Positions 1 through 11,575 of a stretch of 64,000 nt of DNA are shown here, in pieces. The DNA lies in the NCBI GenBank assembly GCA_026706595.1, contig JAPOYL010000011.1, positions 133,686 through 197,685 of the forward strand. Reading direction: 5' to 3'. The first letter of the stretch is position 1. Every line of letters starts with the position of its first letter. This DNA comes from Gammaproteobacteria bacterium. GTDB lineage: Bacteria; Pseudomonadota; Gammaproteobacteria; UBA4575. Below the pieces are notes generated by a model that was given only the letters and a program-made list of their open reading frames with translations, was not told the DNA's origin and searched no databases. Made by a program: the position numbers and the translations under genes.

Positions 1-1371
1 GTCGTCCTGCATCTGAAAAAGGATGAGGAAGAGTTGCTCAACAGCTGGCAGCTCCGCTCCATCATTACGAAGTACTCGGATCATGTACCCCTGCCTATTG
101 AAATGCGGGAACTGAACGACGAGGGCGAGGCTACGGCGAAATGGGAAACCGTCAACAAGGCGTCGGCACTCTGGGCCCGACCGAAAAGCGATATCAGCGA
201 TGAGGAATACGCAGAATTCTACAAGCATGTAAGTCACGACTTTGCAGAGCCCCTGGTTTGGACACATAACCGCGTGGAAGGCAAAACGGAATACATCTCA
301 CTTTTGTACATTCCGAAGCAGGCCCCCTTCGACCTGTTTGAACCCAATCCCGCGCACGGGGTGAAACTTTATGTGCAGCGGGTATTCATCATGGATGATG
401 CAGAAAAACTGTTGCCCCGGTACTTGCGTTTCATCCGGGGAGTCATCGATTCCAATGACCTGCCGCTCAACATCTCGCGCGAGATTCTGCAAAGCAACAA
501 GATTATCGACAACATCCGTTCGGGCTCGGTCAAGAAGGTCCTGGGCTTGCTCGAGAACATGGCTGCCAGCGAACCGGAAAAGTACCAGGAGTTCTGGTCC
601 GTGTTCGGCAAGGTCCTGAAAGAGGGTCCTGGAGAAGATTTTGCCAACCGCGAAAAAATTGCCGGATTGTTGAGATTTGCCTCCACGCATCAGGATAGCG
701 AGAGTCAGAATGTCTCGCTGGATGAATACATTGCTCGCATGAAGCCGGAGCAGGACAAGATCTACTACATCACCGCAGACAGTCATGCCGCCGCCAAGAA
801 CAGCCCTCACTTGGAGATATTTCGCGACAAGGGCATCGAAGTGCTGTTGCTGGCAGACCGGGTGGACGAATGGTTGATGAGCCATCTGAGCGAGTACCAG
901 GAAAAATCCTTCGCATCCATCGCCAAGGGCGAACTGGACCTCGGCAAGATCGGTGGCGAGGACGACAAGAAAGCGCAGCAAAAGAAGGAAAAGGAAGCCA
1001 AAAAGCTGGTCGAGCGCATCGGCAAAGTGCTGGAGGACGAGGTGGAAGCGGTACGGGTCTCCCACCGGCTGACATCTTCACCTGCGTGCATCGTCCTGAG
1101 CGAGCATGAGATGGCGCTCTACATGCAGCATTTGATGAAGCAGGCAGGACATGAACTGCCTTCGACCAAGCCCGTCCTGGAAATCAACCCCGACCATACC
1201 CTGGTCAGGCGAATGGAAGATGAACCGGCCGAGGGCCGCTTTGCAGACTGGGCCAGGATCCTGTTCGACCAGGCGATTCTTGCAGAGGGCGGACAACTCG
1301 AAGACCCGGCGGCTTTCGTGAACCGGCTGAACCGGATGATCAGCGAAATCAGTAGCGGAGCAGGGGCTTAG
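1..1371 (+). CDS. htpG: Chaperone protein HtpG (Hsp90), 5' end outside window
   Basis: Hsp90-family ATP-dependent chaperone that acts on late folding intermediates in the cytoplasm. The frame is open from the first base, so the gene starts upstream of the window. The 456 visible residues cover the end of the N-terminal ATPase domain, the middle domain and the C-terminal dimerisation domain; the ATP-binding motifs lie outside. Family landmarks are the IITKYSDHVPLPI stretch near residues 21-33, LPLNISREILQ in the middle domain, and YYITADS just before the C-terminal domain. The lysine-rich linker near residues 320-340 is typical. No frameshift is seen. Identification is secure; only the missing 5' part is unknown. 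Confidence 0.97.
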   Translation, partial: VVLHLKKDEEELLNSWQLRSIITKYSDHVPLPIEMRELNDEGEATAKWETVNKASALWARPKSDISDEEYAEFYKHVSHDFAEPLVWTHNRVEGKTEYISLLYIPKQAPFDLFEPNPAHGVKLYVQRVFIMDDAEKLLPRYLRFIRGVIDSNDLPLNISREILQSNKIIDNIRSGSVKKVLGLLENMAASEPEKYQEFWSVFGKVLKEGPGEDFANREKIAGLLRFASTHQDSESQNVSLDEYIARMKPEQDKIYYITADSHAAAKNSPHLEIFRDKGIEVLLLADRVDEWLMSHLSEYQEKSFASIAKGELDLGKIGGEDDKKAQQKKEKEAKKLVERIGKVLEDEVEAVRVSHRLTSSPACIVLSEHEMALYMQHLMKQAGHELPSTKPVLEINPDHTLVRRMEDEPAEGRFADWARILFDQAILAEGGQLEDPAAFVNRLNRMISEISSGAGA

Positions 1372-1445
1372 GCAGGCGTCTCCCGGTTTTTGCGCGGGGC
1401 TGGAAAAGCCTGAAGGCAAGCGGATGCCGGGCGTAGTCCCGGCGC

Positions 1446-2105
1446 CTACAGGAGGCTTCCCAGATACCCGTTCTGTGCCCTGATTTTGTTGGTGTAGTGC
1501 GACTCAAAATCTTCGATGACTGATTTTTGCACCGACCCCAGGGTAAGCAGGTTTTCTTTCCACCGGTCCAGCTTCGGGAAACGGCGCCAATCCAGGAAGT
1601 CGATCTTCCCGCTTATGGACTCCAGGCGTATCAGCAGCGGAGCGTAGGCCGCATCGATCAGGGCAAAGTCGTCGCCATTGAAAAAAACAGCGTCTGTCAG
1701 AATGTTCTCCACATACTGCAGTCGTTCTTTGCATACGTTCATTTGCTGGTGCATTTCGCTTTTCGTCTTGGCATCCGCCATCATGTAGAGGTCTGCCAGG
1801 CATGTGCCCCCGAATTCAATCCATGCACGGTTTTTTGCCAGGGTAAGCGGGTCCGAGGGCTTGAGCGTGCCCGGAGTCACATCGTCAACAAACTCATTGA
1901 TCACTGCGGACTCGAACAGCACCTCGCTGTCATTCACTTTGAGTACCGGCACCTTGCCAAGGGGCGAGATCTGCCGGAACCAGTCCGGAGGGTTGCCCAA
2001 ATCGATGAAAGTAATCTTGTACTCGCAATCTTTGTGGTTCAGCGTGATCACGCTGCGCTGCACGAACGGGCACACATTAAAACTGACAAGTTCTAGATTG
2101 ACCAT
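1446..2105 (-). CDS. Glutathione S-transferase family protein
   Basis: A 219-residue cytosolic GST-fold protein. The N-terminal thioredoxin-like domain has a CPFVQR motif with Cys12 where omega/DHAR/GstB-type transferases carry a catalytic cysteine, so glutathione-dependent thiol transfer or dehydroascorbate-like reduction is more likely than classical Tyr/Ser conjugation. GKVPVL supplies the cis-proline, and ESAVINEFVDD is the usual glutathione gamma-glutamyl contact region. The C-terminal half is the all-helical domain. Start is the ATG at 2105 with only a weak upstream Shine-Dalgarno. It is convergent with htpG and lies downstream of katG on the same strand. The substrate cannot be predicted; a stringent-starvation-type SspA role is possible but less likely given the CPF motif. 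Confidence 0.85.
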   Translation of the reverse strand: MVNLELVSFNVCPFVQRSVITLNHKDCEYKITFIDLGNPPDWFRQISPLGKVPVLKVNDSEVLFESAVINEFVDDVTPGTLKPSDPLTLAKNRAWIEFGGTCLADLYMMADAKTKSEMHQQMNVCKERLQYVENILTDAVFFNGDDFALIDAAYAPLLIRLESISGKIDFLDWRRFPKLDRWKENLLTLGSVQKSVIEDFESHYTNKIRAQNGYLGSLL

Positions 2106-2274
2106 TTACCGGCATGAAGTCTGGAAAGTGGGCCATTATACGTGCTGCAGACAAAATAGGAACATGCGCACACACCGGCATTTGCATGGCGGCCCTGCAG
2201 TGAGCCGATGCCACAGGAAATACGAAACGAAGGGTAGGGGGTCGTTGGAAAAGACAGGGATATGGACTTGGGGA

Positions 2275-2307
2275 AAGGGAGGCAGTTCGGTATCAAACGC
2301 CTCCCTT
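2275..2307 (-). terminator. Stem-loop after katG
   Basis: A perfect 9-base-pair inverted repeat (AAGGGAGGC and GCCTCCCTT) with a 15-base loop lies 11 bases past the katG stop. On the katG strand it is followed by only TTTCCCC, a short U run, so it may be a weak intrinsic terminator or a 3'-end stabilising hairpin. Confidence 0.5.
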
Positions 2308-2317
2308 GATTTTAAAG

Positions 2318-4531
<2,214 letters not shown>

Positions 4532-4754
4532 TTATTGGATCTTTATTATTGCCAATTCGTGTTGCATTTATATTGTACTGGCATGAAGTTTTCTAATTCA
4601 TTTTCCTGAATGTATTAATCGATTTTGCTAATGGATGACAAGTCCGGGTGATAATTTCGAAATCACCATCAGCATGGCACTATGTCTCCCAACTCCAGAG
4701 TCAGGTTGCGTCATAGATGTTCCTGTACGTGCAGAACCAATCAATAATTTATCC

Positions 4755-4783
4755 TTGTAAATTAGAAGTATTAACTCTATATT
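4755..4783 (+). promoter_or_regulatory. Sigma70-like promoter of the ATPase cassette
   Basis: TTGTAA at 4755-4760 and TATATT at 4778-4783 are separated by exactly 17 bases, a good match to a sigma70 promoter. Transcription would be expected to begin about seven bases past the -10, at or next to the A of the ATG at 4790. The first cassette mRNA may therefore be leaderless. Confidence 0.55.
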
Positions 4784-4789
4784 GCAAGG

Positions 4790-5998
4790 ATGATAACTCG
4801 TGAAGCCTTTGATGTCGTACGAACTCGCCTAGAGCAATTTGATAGCGTCGCGTTGATCGGCCCACGACAAGTGGGCAAGACAACGCTAGCGCATCAGGTT
4901 GCGGCTAAGTGGGCCAGCGGTGCCAAATACCTAGATTTGGAAAATCCAGCCGACCGTCGCTTGTTAAGCGACCCGGCTGCATACCTTTCAAGCTATCCCG
5001 ATCAACTGATTGTGCTAGATGAGATCCACAGGCTGCCCGAGATATTCCAGGTCCTCAGAGGGCAGATCGACGAACGCCGTCGTACAGATCGCAAGAAAGG
5101 AAAATTCCTCATTCTAGGGTCCGCGTCAATGGATTTGTTGCGTCAGTCGTCAGAAAGTCTAGCAGGCCGGATCAGTTATGTGGAGCTAGCCCCGCTCACG
5201 CTGCAGGAAGTCTGCAATGACGGTATGCCTCTGGGGCAGGGACCCGACTATGAGATTGATCGTCTCTGGTTGCAGGGCGGCTTTCCTTGCAGCTATTTGT
5301 GCAGTGATGAGAGTGCGAGCTTGCAGTGGCGCTTTGATTTTATTCAGACGTATCTGGAGCGAGACCTTCCGCAATTCGGACTGCAGGTTGTTGCCGATCG
5401 CATGGACCATTTCTGGCGGATGATCGCGAACAGCCAAGGCGAGTCGTTCAATGCCCAGCGTTATGCACGATCCTTGGGAGTGAGCGGGCATACCATTAAC
5501 CGTTACATGGATGTTCTCCATAGACTGCTCATGCTTCGTGTTTTGCAGCCCTGGCATACCAACACGGGCAAACGTCTTGTCAAGTCGCCTCGACCATATG
5601 TGCGCGATAGCGGTGTTCTGCATGCTCTTCTCGACCTACGCACCATGGATGATCTTCGGTCTCATCCAGTCGCTGGTAAGAGCTGGGAGAATTTCGTCAT
5701 TGAAAATCTGGTAAGTGTTGCTGCTGGCAGGGCAAGACCGTATTTTTATCGCACAGGTGCAGGCGCAGAGATTGATTTAGTTCTGGAATTTGCTCCGGGC
5801 AGGTGCTGGGCAATTGAGATCAAGCTGTCGAGCGCCCCTGCGATCGACCGGGGGTTTTACAATGCTGTAAACGACCTCGGACCAGAACGGAAAATCTTGG
5901 TCTATAAAGGAAACGAACGGTTCCCAATGCGCCAAGACATCGAAGCAATGCCTCTGCTGGCAGCCATGAGTGAAGTCAGTACCACGGTGAGCACATGA
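4790..5998 (+). CDS. AAA ATPase with C-terminal DUF4143 domain (first copy)
   Basis: A 402-residue protein of the AAA_14/DUF4143 family. The ATPase domain has Walker A GPRQVGKTT (Gly24 to Thr31) and Walker B VLDE (Asp77, Glu78). A winged-helix-like middle follows. The C-terminal DUF4143 region contains Asp329 and then AIEIK (Glu343, Lys345), the D...ExK spacing of restriction-endonuclease-like folds. The biochemical role of this family is not established. The start matches the family N-terminus, and its stop overlaps the next start as ATGA, so translation is probably coupled. A paralogue follows the giant middle gene (10068-11354). Codon use and base composition are AT-richer than katG or pcnB, suggesting horizontal transfer. 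Confidence 0.85.
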   Translation: MITREAFDVVRTRLEQFDSVALIGPRQVGKTTLAHQVAAKWASGAKYLDLENPADRRLLSDPAAYLSSYPDQLIVLDEIHRLPEIFQVLRGQIDERRRTDRKKGKFLILGSASMDLLRQSSESLAGRISYVELAPLTLQEVCNDGMPLGQGPDYEIDRLWLQGGFPCSYLCSDESASLQWRFDFIQTYLERDLPQFGLQVVADRMDHFWRMIANSQGESFNAQRYARSLGVSGHTINRYMDVLHRLLMLRVLQPWHTNTGKRLVKSPRPYVRDSGVLHALLDLRTMDDLRSHPVAGKSWENFVIENLVSVAAGRARPYFYRTGAGAEIDLVLEFAPGRCWAIEIKLSSAPAIDRGFYNAVNDLGPERKILVYKGNERFPMRQDIEAMPLLAAMSEVSTTVST

Positions 5999-8900
5999 CT
6001 TTTGAAAACCATTACATTCCGCGAAATCTGTCTTGGATTGATGGGGAACAAAAGAAGTTCATTGGTGAAGACTCCCTATTGAAAAAATTCCCATGCCCCC
6101 TTGTTATTCTGGGCGATCCTGGGATGGGCAAGACTCAACTGATGGAAAAACTGGGTACCTCAGATGGTTGTCGATTCATCCGGGCCACAAGTTTTTTGAG
6201 ACAAGTTGAAGATTCAACTCCAGAATCTGAACGGCTGATTATTGATGGTCTGGACGAAGTCGCCGCAATGGAAGAAGGCGACCCTCTTCATAATGTTTTA
6301 AAAAAGTTGATTGCGTGTGGAAAACCATCTTTTGTCATTTCATGTCGTGTAGCCGAATGGCGAGGTGTTACTGCCCGGTTCGATATTGAGAACGAATATG
6401 GTCAAACGCCAGAGGAATTGTGTCTTGAGTCACTCTCAGAAATGGAGGCAGTAAATGCACTAGCACTTGAGGTTGATCAGGAGAGAGCAGAGAAGGCCAT
6501 CCGCGGCCTGAGCCGAGCTGGCTTGAGCGGACTTTTTAAAAATCCTCTTACTCTTAAATTCGTTACTGCCATTGTGAAAGAAGAGGGTAGCGTCCCTGAA
6601 ACTCGGGCTGAACTATATGAGTGTGCAGTAACTGGGTTGAGCCGCGAGGTTAATCCGAATCTATCCAATAGTACTTTAGCAAAGTTGTCGGAGAACGATG
6701 TCCTGAATGCAGCCGGTCAAGCTATGGCAACCATGCTGATCACAGGAAGAGATGGCATAGCAAAGGGCCGGGCCGACGAAAGCATGCTTCTTCTATCAGA
6801 TATTTCTGGCCCAGAAAATTTTGAAACCACAAATGCTGTCTTGGGGAGCAATCTATTCCGTGCTGATACTTTAGGGTCCAAGGAGGTAAATCGCTTTATG
6901 CCACTCCATCGTACGGTAGCAGAATTCTTGGGTGCGCGGTGGTTAGCATATGAAGTGGAAACCAAGGGTAATCCAAATCGGGTAACCCGACGACTATTAG
7001 GCCTTATATCAGCGGAAGGTGGGGTGCCAGCCTCACTTCGTGGGTTACATGCCTGGCTGCCCAAATTCAGCCCCGAACGCCTTGGGCCAAAGGCGATCAA
7101 CCAAGATCCATATGGCATCCTGCGTTATGGGGATGGAGCCAACCTGTCTTCTAAACAGGCGAGACAAATTTTACGAGGTGTGAGACAACTTGCCGCTTTT
7201 GATCCTTTTTTCCGGGATGATTGGTGGGATGGCATACCGCTACAGGGATTAGCGCATCCCGCATTGCTCAAGGAAATTCGTAGCATCATTTGTGATTCTG
7301 ATGAGCCAATGCATCTTCGATCCTTATTGCTCGATGCGATTAATGGGAGCGAAATCGCAAAGGAACTTAAACCTGAGCTTGAAAATATCATGTTGGATGC
7401 TGATCGTATCCATCACGAACGCTATGTGGCGGGCGAAGCGATTCATAGTATAAGAGACAGTACTTTCGATTGGGTTGCCGCATTGACTCAACTGGCCCAA
7501 CCGTGTGATGCGGATTCAACCCGCTTGACAATCGAATTGGCTTGCAAGATTGGAACTGAGAAACTCAATGAGAAGCTGATCACACGCATAGTCGTAGCCC
7601 ATGCGGGCATCCTAGATGAAGAGGCCATGGAGAGTGGCTATCGAGCCGATAGTTCACTTTCATTGTTGGCTCGAGAAATTTCGATCAGTCAAATCAAGGC
7701 ACTGCTTGATGAGCTAACAAAAACAGTGGCGCCCCTTCATGATCCCGAAAATTGGTGGGATAAGGATAGCCGTAAGGGCTGGACCAATCTTTACTATCTC
7801 TCTGATCATCTGATTTCACGCCAGCTTCAACATGATTCTGACTCGGTTGAGTCGAAACAGTTATGGGAGTGGATGCGTTCTCTATGGAGTGGGCGAGATA
7901 CCATTGACCAAGAACACAAGATTGTGGCCAACGTAATTCGTCAGAGCAATCGATTGCGCGTTGGTGTTCAACGTTTGGCGCTGTTCGTTCCAGGCACTGA
8001 AGACGATTTCTACTTACGTAATTTGTATCTGCAGGATTTGTCCGAAGCACTGTCTGTGACTAAAGATGATGCACGTATCCATCTTTCCGAGGTCGTTGCA
8101 CGAGGCGATCCTGTTGAACGTAAGCGGTGGATGGCACTTGTTGAGTTATTGAGAGGAGAAGATCATCTGATCCCAAAGGATATCCAAAAGATGGCCAGGC
8201 CTTTTGCTGAGGGTGACAAGGAACTCATGGAGTTTCTTACCAAGAAACCTAAACGTCAGAAGCTTAGTGAATCTGAGAAAAAATGGCGCCGACGGGTACG
8301 AGACCGCAAACGTCGTAAGCAAAAAAACATCGAGAAAGCACGTGCGATTTATGCTGAACATCTCGACGAAATGCGTCGTGGTGAGTTCAAATGGATTTTT
8401 GATCCTGCCCGCGCCTACCTCGGTTTATTTTCCGATTTTCGAAAGGATGGAAAGCCATCTGACCGCGTCGCTGATTGGCTGGGTGACGATGTTAGGGATG
8501 CAGCCCTAATTGGCTTTGAAGCCGTCCTTCACCGAGATGATTTGCCGTCAACAAAACAGATCGCTGAGTCCTATGCAAATTCTCAGGTCTGGAACATTGT
8601 CAAACCCATGCTAGCCGGTGCCTGCGAACGATATCTAAAAGGGCAAGGCTTTGAAGATTTGTCGACTGAAGTGGTGTCTACCCTAGCCATGGCTGTAGAA
8701 CACGAATTCTCGAGTGGAAGAGAACAATTCGATAGATTACAGGAAGTGTTGGATGCTCAACTTCAAGTGAATCTAGATACCTATGAGGTACATATTCGGC
8801 AAAAATTTGAACCCATGTTAGCTACAGGGCAGCGACATATCGTTGGGCTTTATCAATTTGCTAGGCAGGATGCAGAGCGCCCCCTTTCGACACAGCTGAG

Positions 8901-10068
8901 TCTGGAATGGCTAGAAAGCTTTCCTGACCTGCCGTTTGAAGTTTTGCGTGAGCTCACGGGTTGTATTATTCACGCAACAGAACTAGAGAAGAGCGATGCA
9001 TGGCCTAAATTGGCCACAATTGCCAAAAAGCGTTTGGCTCAATTGGAAACAGAATCTGATGAGGGCATGTTATGGCAATCTCTTCAGTTCCTGCTTGATT
9101 TCGAAACTGCCAGTAAGTGCCTGCCAGATATCACGCTGGAAAATCGCGATTTTCTTTGGAAACTCACAAATAGCGTCTATGACCGCTATGAGAATAAAAT
9201 CGAGGCATCCCTGATTTCGAACCGGCAACTGGAATGGATTGTTTCTAATTTCAGGTGCGTGTGGCCTTATGCCAAACGACCAAATAGCGTAACAGTGGGC
9301 TTCGCCAATCCTTGGGATGCAACGGAGTTGCTTACATGGGCAATTCGTCAGATTGCAATGGACCCATCGAACGAAGCAGCCCAATCGCTTGAAAGGCTTC
9401 GCAACATGCCTCACGACGACTATACCGTCATCACGCAAGCTGCTATGGCCGATAATCAGCGAAAACGTTTGGAAGCGAGGTTTAAGAGTCCCTCCATTCA
9501 TCAACTAAGAGCCGTACTTGATGATCAAGAACCTCAATCTGCCACCGATGTTCAATCGATCGTATTGGATCAGCTTTCAGAATTACAAGCTCGACTCCAG
9601 GGGGATGAACTGAATGTCATCAACAATTTCTATGATGACAACGGAAAGCCTAAGACGGAGCCACAATGTCGTGATCAGATGTTAATTGCGCTGGGGAAGT
9701 TGCCGTTCGAAATTCAGCCCCGAAAAGAGGCAGCGATGCCGCAAGACAAGAGGGTTGATACAGCTTTTGTCTTCGGTAATTTTGAAGTTCCGCTCGAAAC
9801 AAAGGGGCAATGGCACAGGGAGGTCTGGACAGCTGCATCGACCCAACTCGATCAGTGCTACACCGTGGCGCATAAATCTGCCTCCAAAGGTATATACGTT
9901 GTTTTCTGGTTTGGCGAAAAAGTGCCAGCTGGAAAAAGGCTTAAGCTACCACCCGACGGTGTACCCAGACCACAAACGGCAAAGGACATGTGTCTTAGGC
10001 TACAGGCACTACTGCCAGAAAAGCGACGCAGTGATATCGCAATTTATGTTCTAGATCTCACAAGGTAA
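5995..10068 (+). CDS. Large NACHT/STAND-like NTPase with C-terminal PD-(D/E)XK-like domain
   Basis: A 1357-residue protein. Walker A is GDPGMGKT (residues 40-47) and Walker B is LIIDGLDEV (81-89), the D-G-x-D-E form typical of NACHT/STAND ATPases; FVISCR about 30 residues later fits a sensor strand. The long middle (roughly 350-1200) looks all-helical, with no family recognised by eye, and could be the sensing repeat region; a basic patch lies near 755-785. The last ~110 residues contain Asp1255, then ETK (Glu1268, Lys1270) and a helix ending QLDQCY, as in restriction-endonuclease folds. Start overlaps the previous stop (ATGA); the stop overlaps the next start (TAATG). Proposed role, by inference: a defence sensor with nuclease effector. 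Confidence 0.72.
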   Translation: MTFENHYIPRNLSWIDGEQKKFIGEDSLLKKFPCPLVILGDPGMGKTQLMEKLGTSDGCRFIRATSFLRQVEDSTPESERLIIDGLDEVAAMEEGDPLHNVLKKLIACGKPSFVISCRVAEWRGVTARFDIENEYGQTPEELCLESLSEMEAVNALALEVDQERAEKAIRGLSRAGLSGLFKNPLTLKFVTAIVKEEGSVPETRAELYECAVTGLSREVNPNLSNSTLAKLSENDVLNAAGQAMATMLITGRDGIAKGRADESMLLLSDISGPENFETTNAVLGSNLFRADTLGSKEVNRFMPLHRTVAEFLGARWLAYEVETKGNPNRVTRRLLGLISAEGGVPASLRGLHAWLPKFSPERLGPKAINQDPYGILRYGDGANLSSKQARQILRGVRQLAAFDPFFRDDWWDGIPLQGLAHPALLKEIRSIICDSDEPMHLRSLLLDAINGSEIAKELKPELENIMLDADRIHHERYVAGEAIHSIRDSTFDWVAALTQLAQPCDADSTRLTIELACKIGTEKLNEKLITRIVVAHAGILDEEAMESGYRADSSLSLLAREISISQIKALLDELTKTVAPLHDPENWWDKDSRKGWTNLYYLSDHLISRQLQHDSDSVESKQLWEWMRSLWSGRDTIDQEHKIVANVIRQSNRLRVGVQRLALFVPGTEDDFYLRNLYLQDLSEALSVTKDDARIHLSEVVARGDPVERKRWMALVELLRGEDHLIPKDIQKMARPFAEGDKELMEFLTKKPKRQKLSESEKKWRRRVRDRKRRKQKNIEKARAIYAEHLDEMRRGEFKWIFDPARAYLGLFSDFRKDGKPSDRVADWLGDDVRDAALIGFEAVLHRDDLPSTKQIAESYANSQVWNIVKPMLAGACERYLKGQGFEDLSTEVVSTLAMAVEHEFSSGREQFDRLQEVLDAQLQVNLDTYEVHIRQKFEPMLATGQRHIVGLYQFARQDAERPLSTQLSLEWLESFPDLPFEVLRELTGCIIHATELEKSDAWPKLATIAKKRLAQLETESDEGMLWQSLQFLLDFETASKCLPDITLENRDFLWKLTNSVYDRYENKIEASLISNRQLEWIVSNFRCVWPYAKRPNSVTVGFANPWDATELLTWAIRQIAMDPSNEAAQSLERLRNMPHDDYTVITQAAMADNQRKRLEARFKSPSIHQLRAVLDDQEPQSATDVQSIVLDQLSELQARLQGDELNVINNFYDDNGKPKTEPQCRDQMLIALGKLPFEIQPRKEAAMPQDKRVDTAFVFGNFEVPLETKGQWHREVWTAASTQLDQCYTVAHKSASKGIYVVFWFGEKVPAGKRLKLPPDGVPRPQTAKDMCLRLQALLPEKRRSDIAIYVLDLTR

Positions 10069-11354
10069 TGAACCAACTTGTTCCTCGTCGGCTGCAAGAA
10101 TTATTGCGCTCGGGATTCGAGAATTCTTCCTGTGTACTGTTACTTGGTCCGAGGCAGGTTGGTAAGACAACATTGGCTCGGGAGTTTGGGAAAGTGTACG
10201 TACCCGATTGTGAGCCCATAGACCTTGAACAAGAAAATGCTCGTCAAATCATAGAAAACTTTGATGATTTCGCAACTAGACAAAGGGGGAAGATCACTAT
10301 TCTCGATGAGGCGCAATGTGCGCCCAATATGTTCCCCAGGCTGCGAAATGTTCTTGATGCTCAAGCTCAGCAAGGGCCGGGTGAAGACAGATCCCTCTGG
10401 TTAATTCTGGGTTCGGCAACCCAAGATCTGGAAGGGTTGGCTAACCAGAATCTCAGTGGACGATTCAGACAATTGTGGTTGGCGCCATTCGATTTTTCCG
10501 AGATCAATTCCCAACAATCATTGTTAATTTCAGAGGCTGCAATTAACATGGACAACGAGGTAATGGAAGTCTCGGATATAGGAGAGCATGTTAAATCTCA
10601 TGACTTGGTACGACGTCTTTGGCTGAGAGGTGGTTTCCCACTTAGTTATCTAGCAGACGATGACACCGCAAGCCTAGAGTGGAGACGTGATTACCTAAAG
10701 AGCATTCTGGGCCCTCAAGCACCTGTGAGGAAAGCAAATGTCAGGGCAGATTTACTTGGCCCGCTTTGGGAGCAGTTGGCGATTAGGCAAGGTGAACCCT
10801 GTGGTGTTGATCAGCTATCTGGAGGACTCGGGTGCAATAAAAATGAATTAGAGGCCCTCTTGTACTTTCTCGAGCATCAGAATTTGATCAGGGCAGTTCG
10901 TCGCTGGTCCTGGAATCCTAGAAAGCGACTTGAGCGTCAGCCCATCTGGTTCATCCGAGACAGCGGCTTGTTACACGGCCAACTTCGTCTTGAGAGGATT
11001 AACGATCTGCTAGGCAGCGAAATTAAGGGAAAGAGCTGGGAGGGCTTTGTTTTAGAGTCATTGCTTGCATCGGTGCCACCCGAAACGGAGATTTTTTATT
11101 ACCGCAACGACAAGCAGCAAGAAGCCGATTTTGTCTTAAAACTTTCTGCAAATCAGTATTGGGTTATTGAGGTGAAATACAGTGCGACGAAAAACGTTTC
11201 TCCAGGATTTTATCGCGCATGCGATGAGCTAAATCCTGAACGAAGGTTTGTGGTTCATGCTGGTATAGAAAGCCTAAAGAAAGGAGATGCAGGAAGACTG
11301 GATTGGTTTTGTCTACCTGATGCACTTGGGCAATTGGTGTATTTGAATAATTGA
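10068..11354 (+). CDS. AAA ATPase with C-terminal DUF4143 domain (second copy)
   Basis: A 428-residue paralogue of the protein at 4790-5998. Walker A is GPRQVGKTT (Gly27 to Thr34), the same motif as the first copy, and Walker B is ILDEAQ. The C-terminal part has EADFVL (Asp354) and VIEVK (Glu368, Lys370), ending 58 residues before the C-terminus just as in copy one. Pairwise identity by eye is limited outside motifs, so the two are old paralogues rather than a recent duplication. ATG overlaps the TAA of the giant gene, completing a three-gene coupled operon. No clear terminator is seen in the 221 bases before pcnB. Confidence 0.84.
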   Translation: MNQLVPRRLQELLRSGFENSSCVLLLGPRQVGKTTLAREFGKVYVPDCEPIDLEQENARQIIENFDDFATRQRGKITILDEAQCAPNMFPRLRNVLDAQAQQGPGEDRSLWLILGSATQDLEGLANQNLSGRFRQLWLAPFDFSEINSQQSLLISEAAINMDNEVMEVSDIGEHVKSHDLVRRLWLRGGFPLSYLADDDTASLEWRRDYLKSILGPQAPVRKANVRADLLGPLWEQLAIRQGEPCGVDQLSGGLGCNKNELEALLYFLEHQNLIRAVRRWSWNPRKRLERQPIWFIRDSGLLHGQLRLERINDLLGSEIKGKSWEGFVLESLLASVPPETEIFYYRNDKQQEADFVLKLSANQYWVIEVKYSATKNVSPGFYRACDELNPERRFVVHAGIESLKKGDAGRLDWFCLPDALGQLVYLNN

Positions 11355-11575
11355 CCAGAGTGCTTTTTGTTGCTCCTAAATTACTTGTTCAAGTAAGTTG
11401 GCATGATCATGTTTTGTTCAGGATTATGTCTGCAAGCTGTACCTTGGAATATGAGATGGCAAGCGAACTCGAAATGTGCTGTGAAATAATGTTTTCATAC
11501 GTTTTTGAACATGCCATGCTCCAGATTCGGTAGTATATTGCACAAAGCACACTCCCTAGAAGATCATCTTGTTCC

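Noticed and set aside
298..1065. 255-residue minus-strand frame across htpG
   Set aside because: Shadow of HtpG; no start signal or family.
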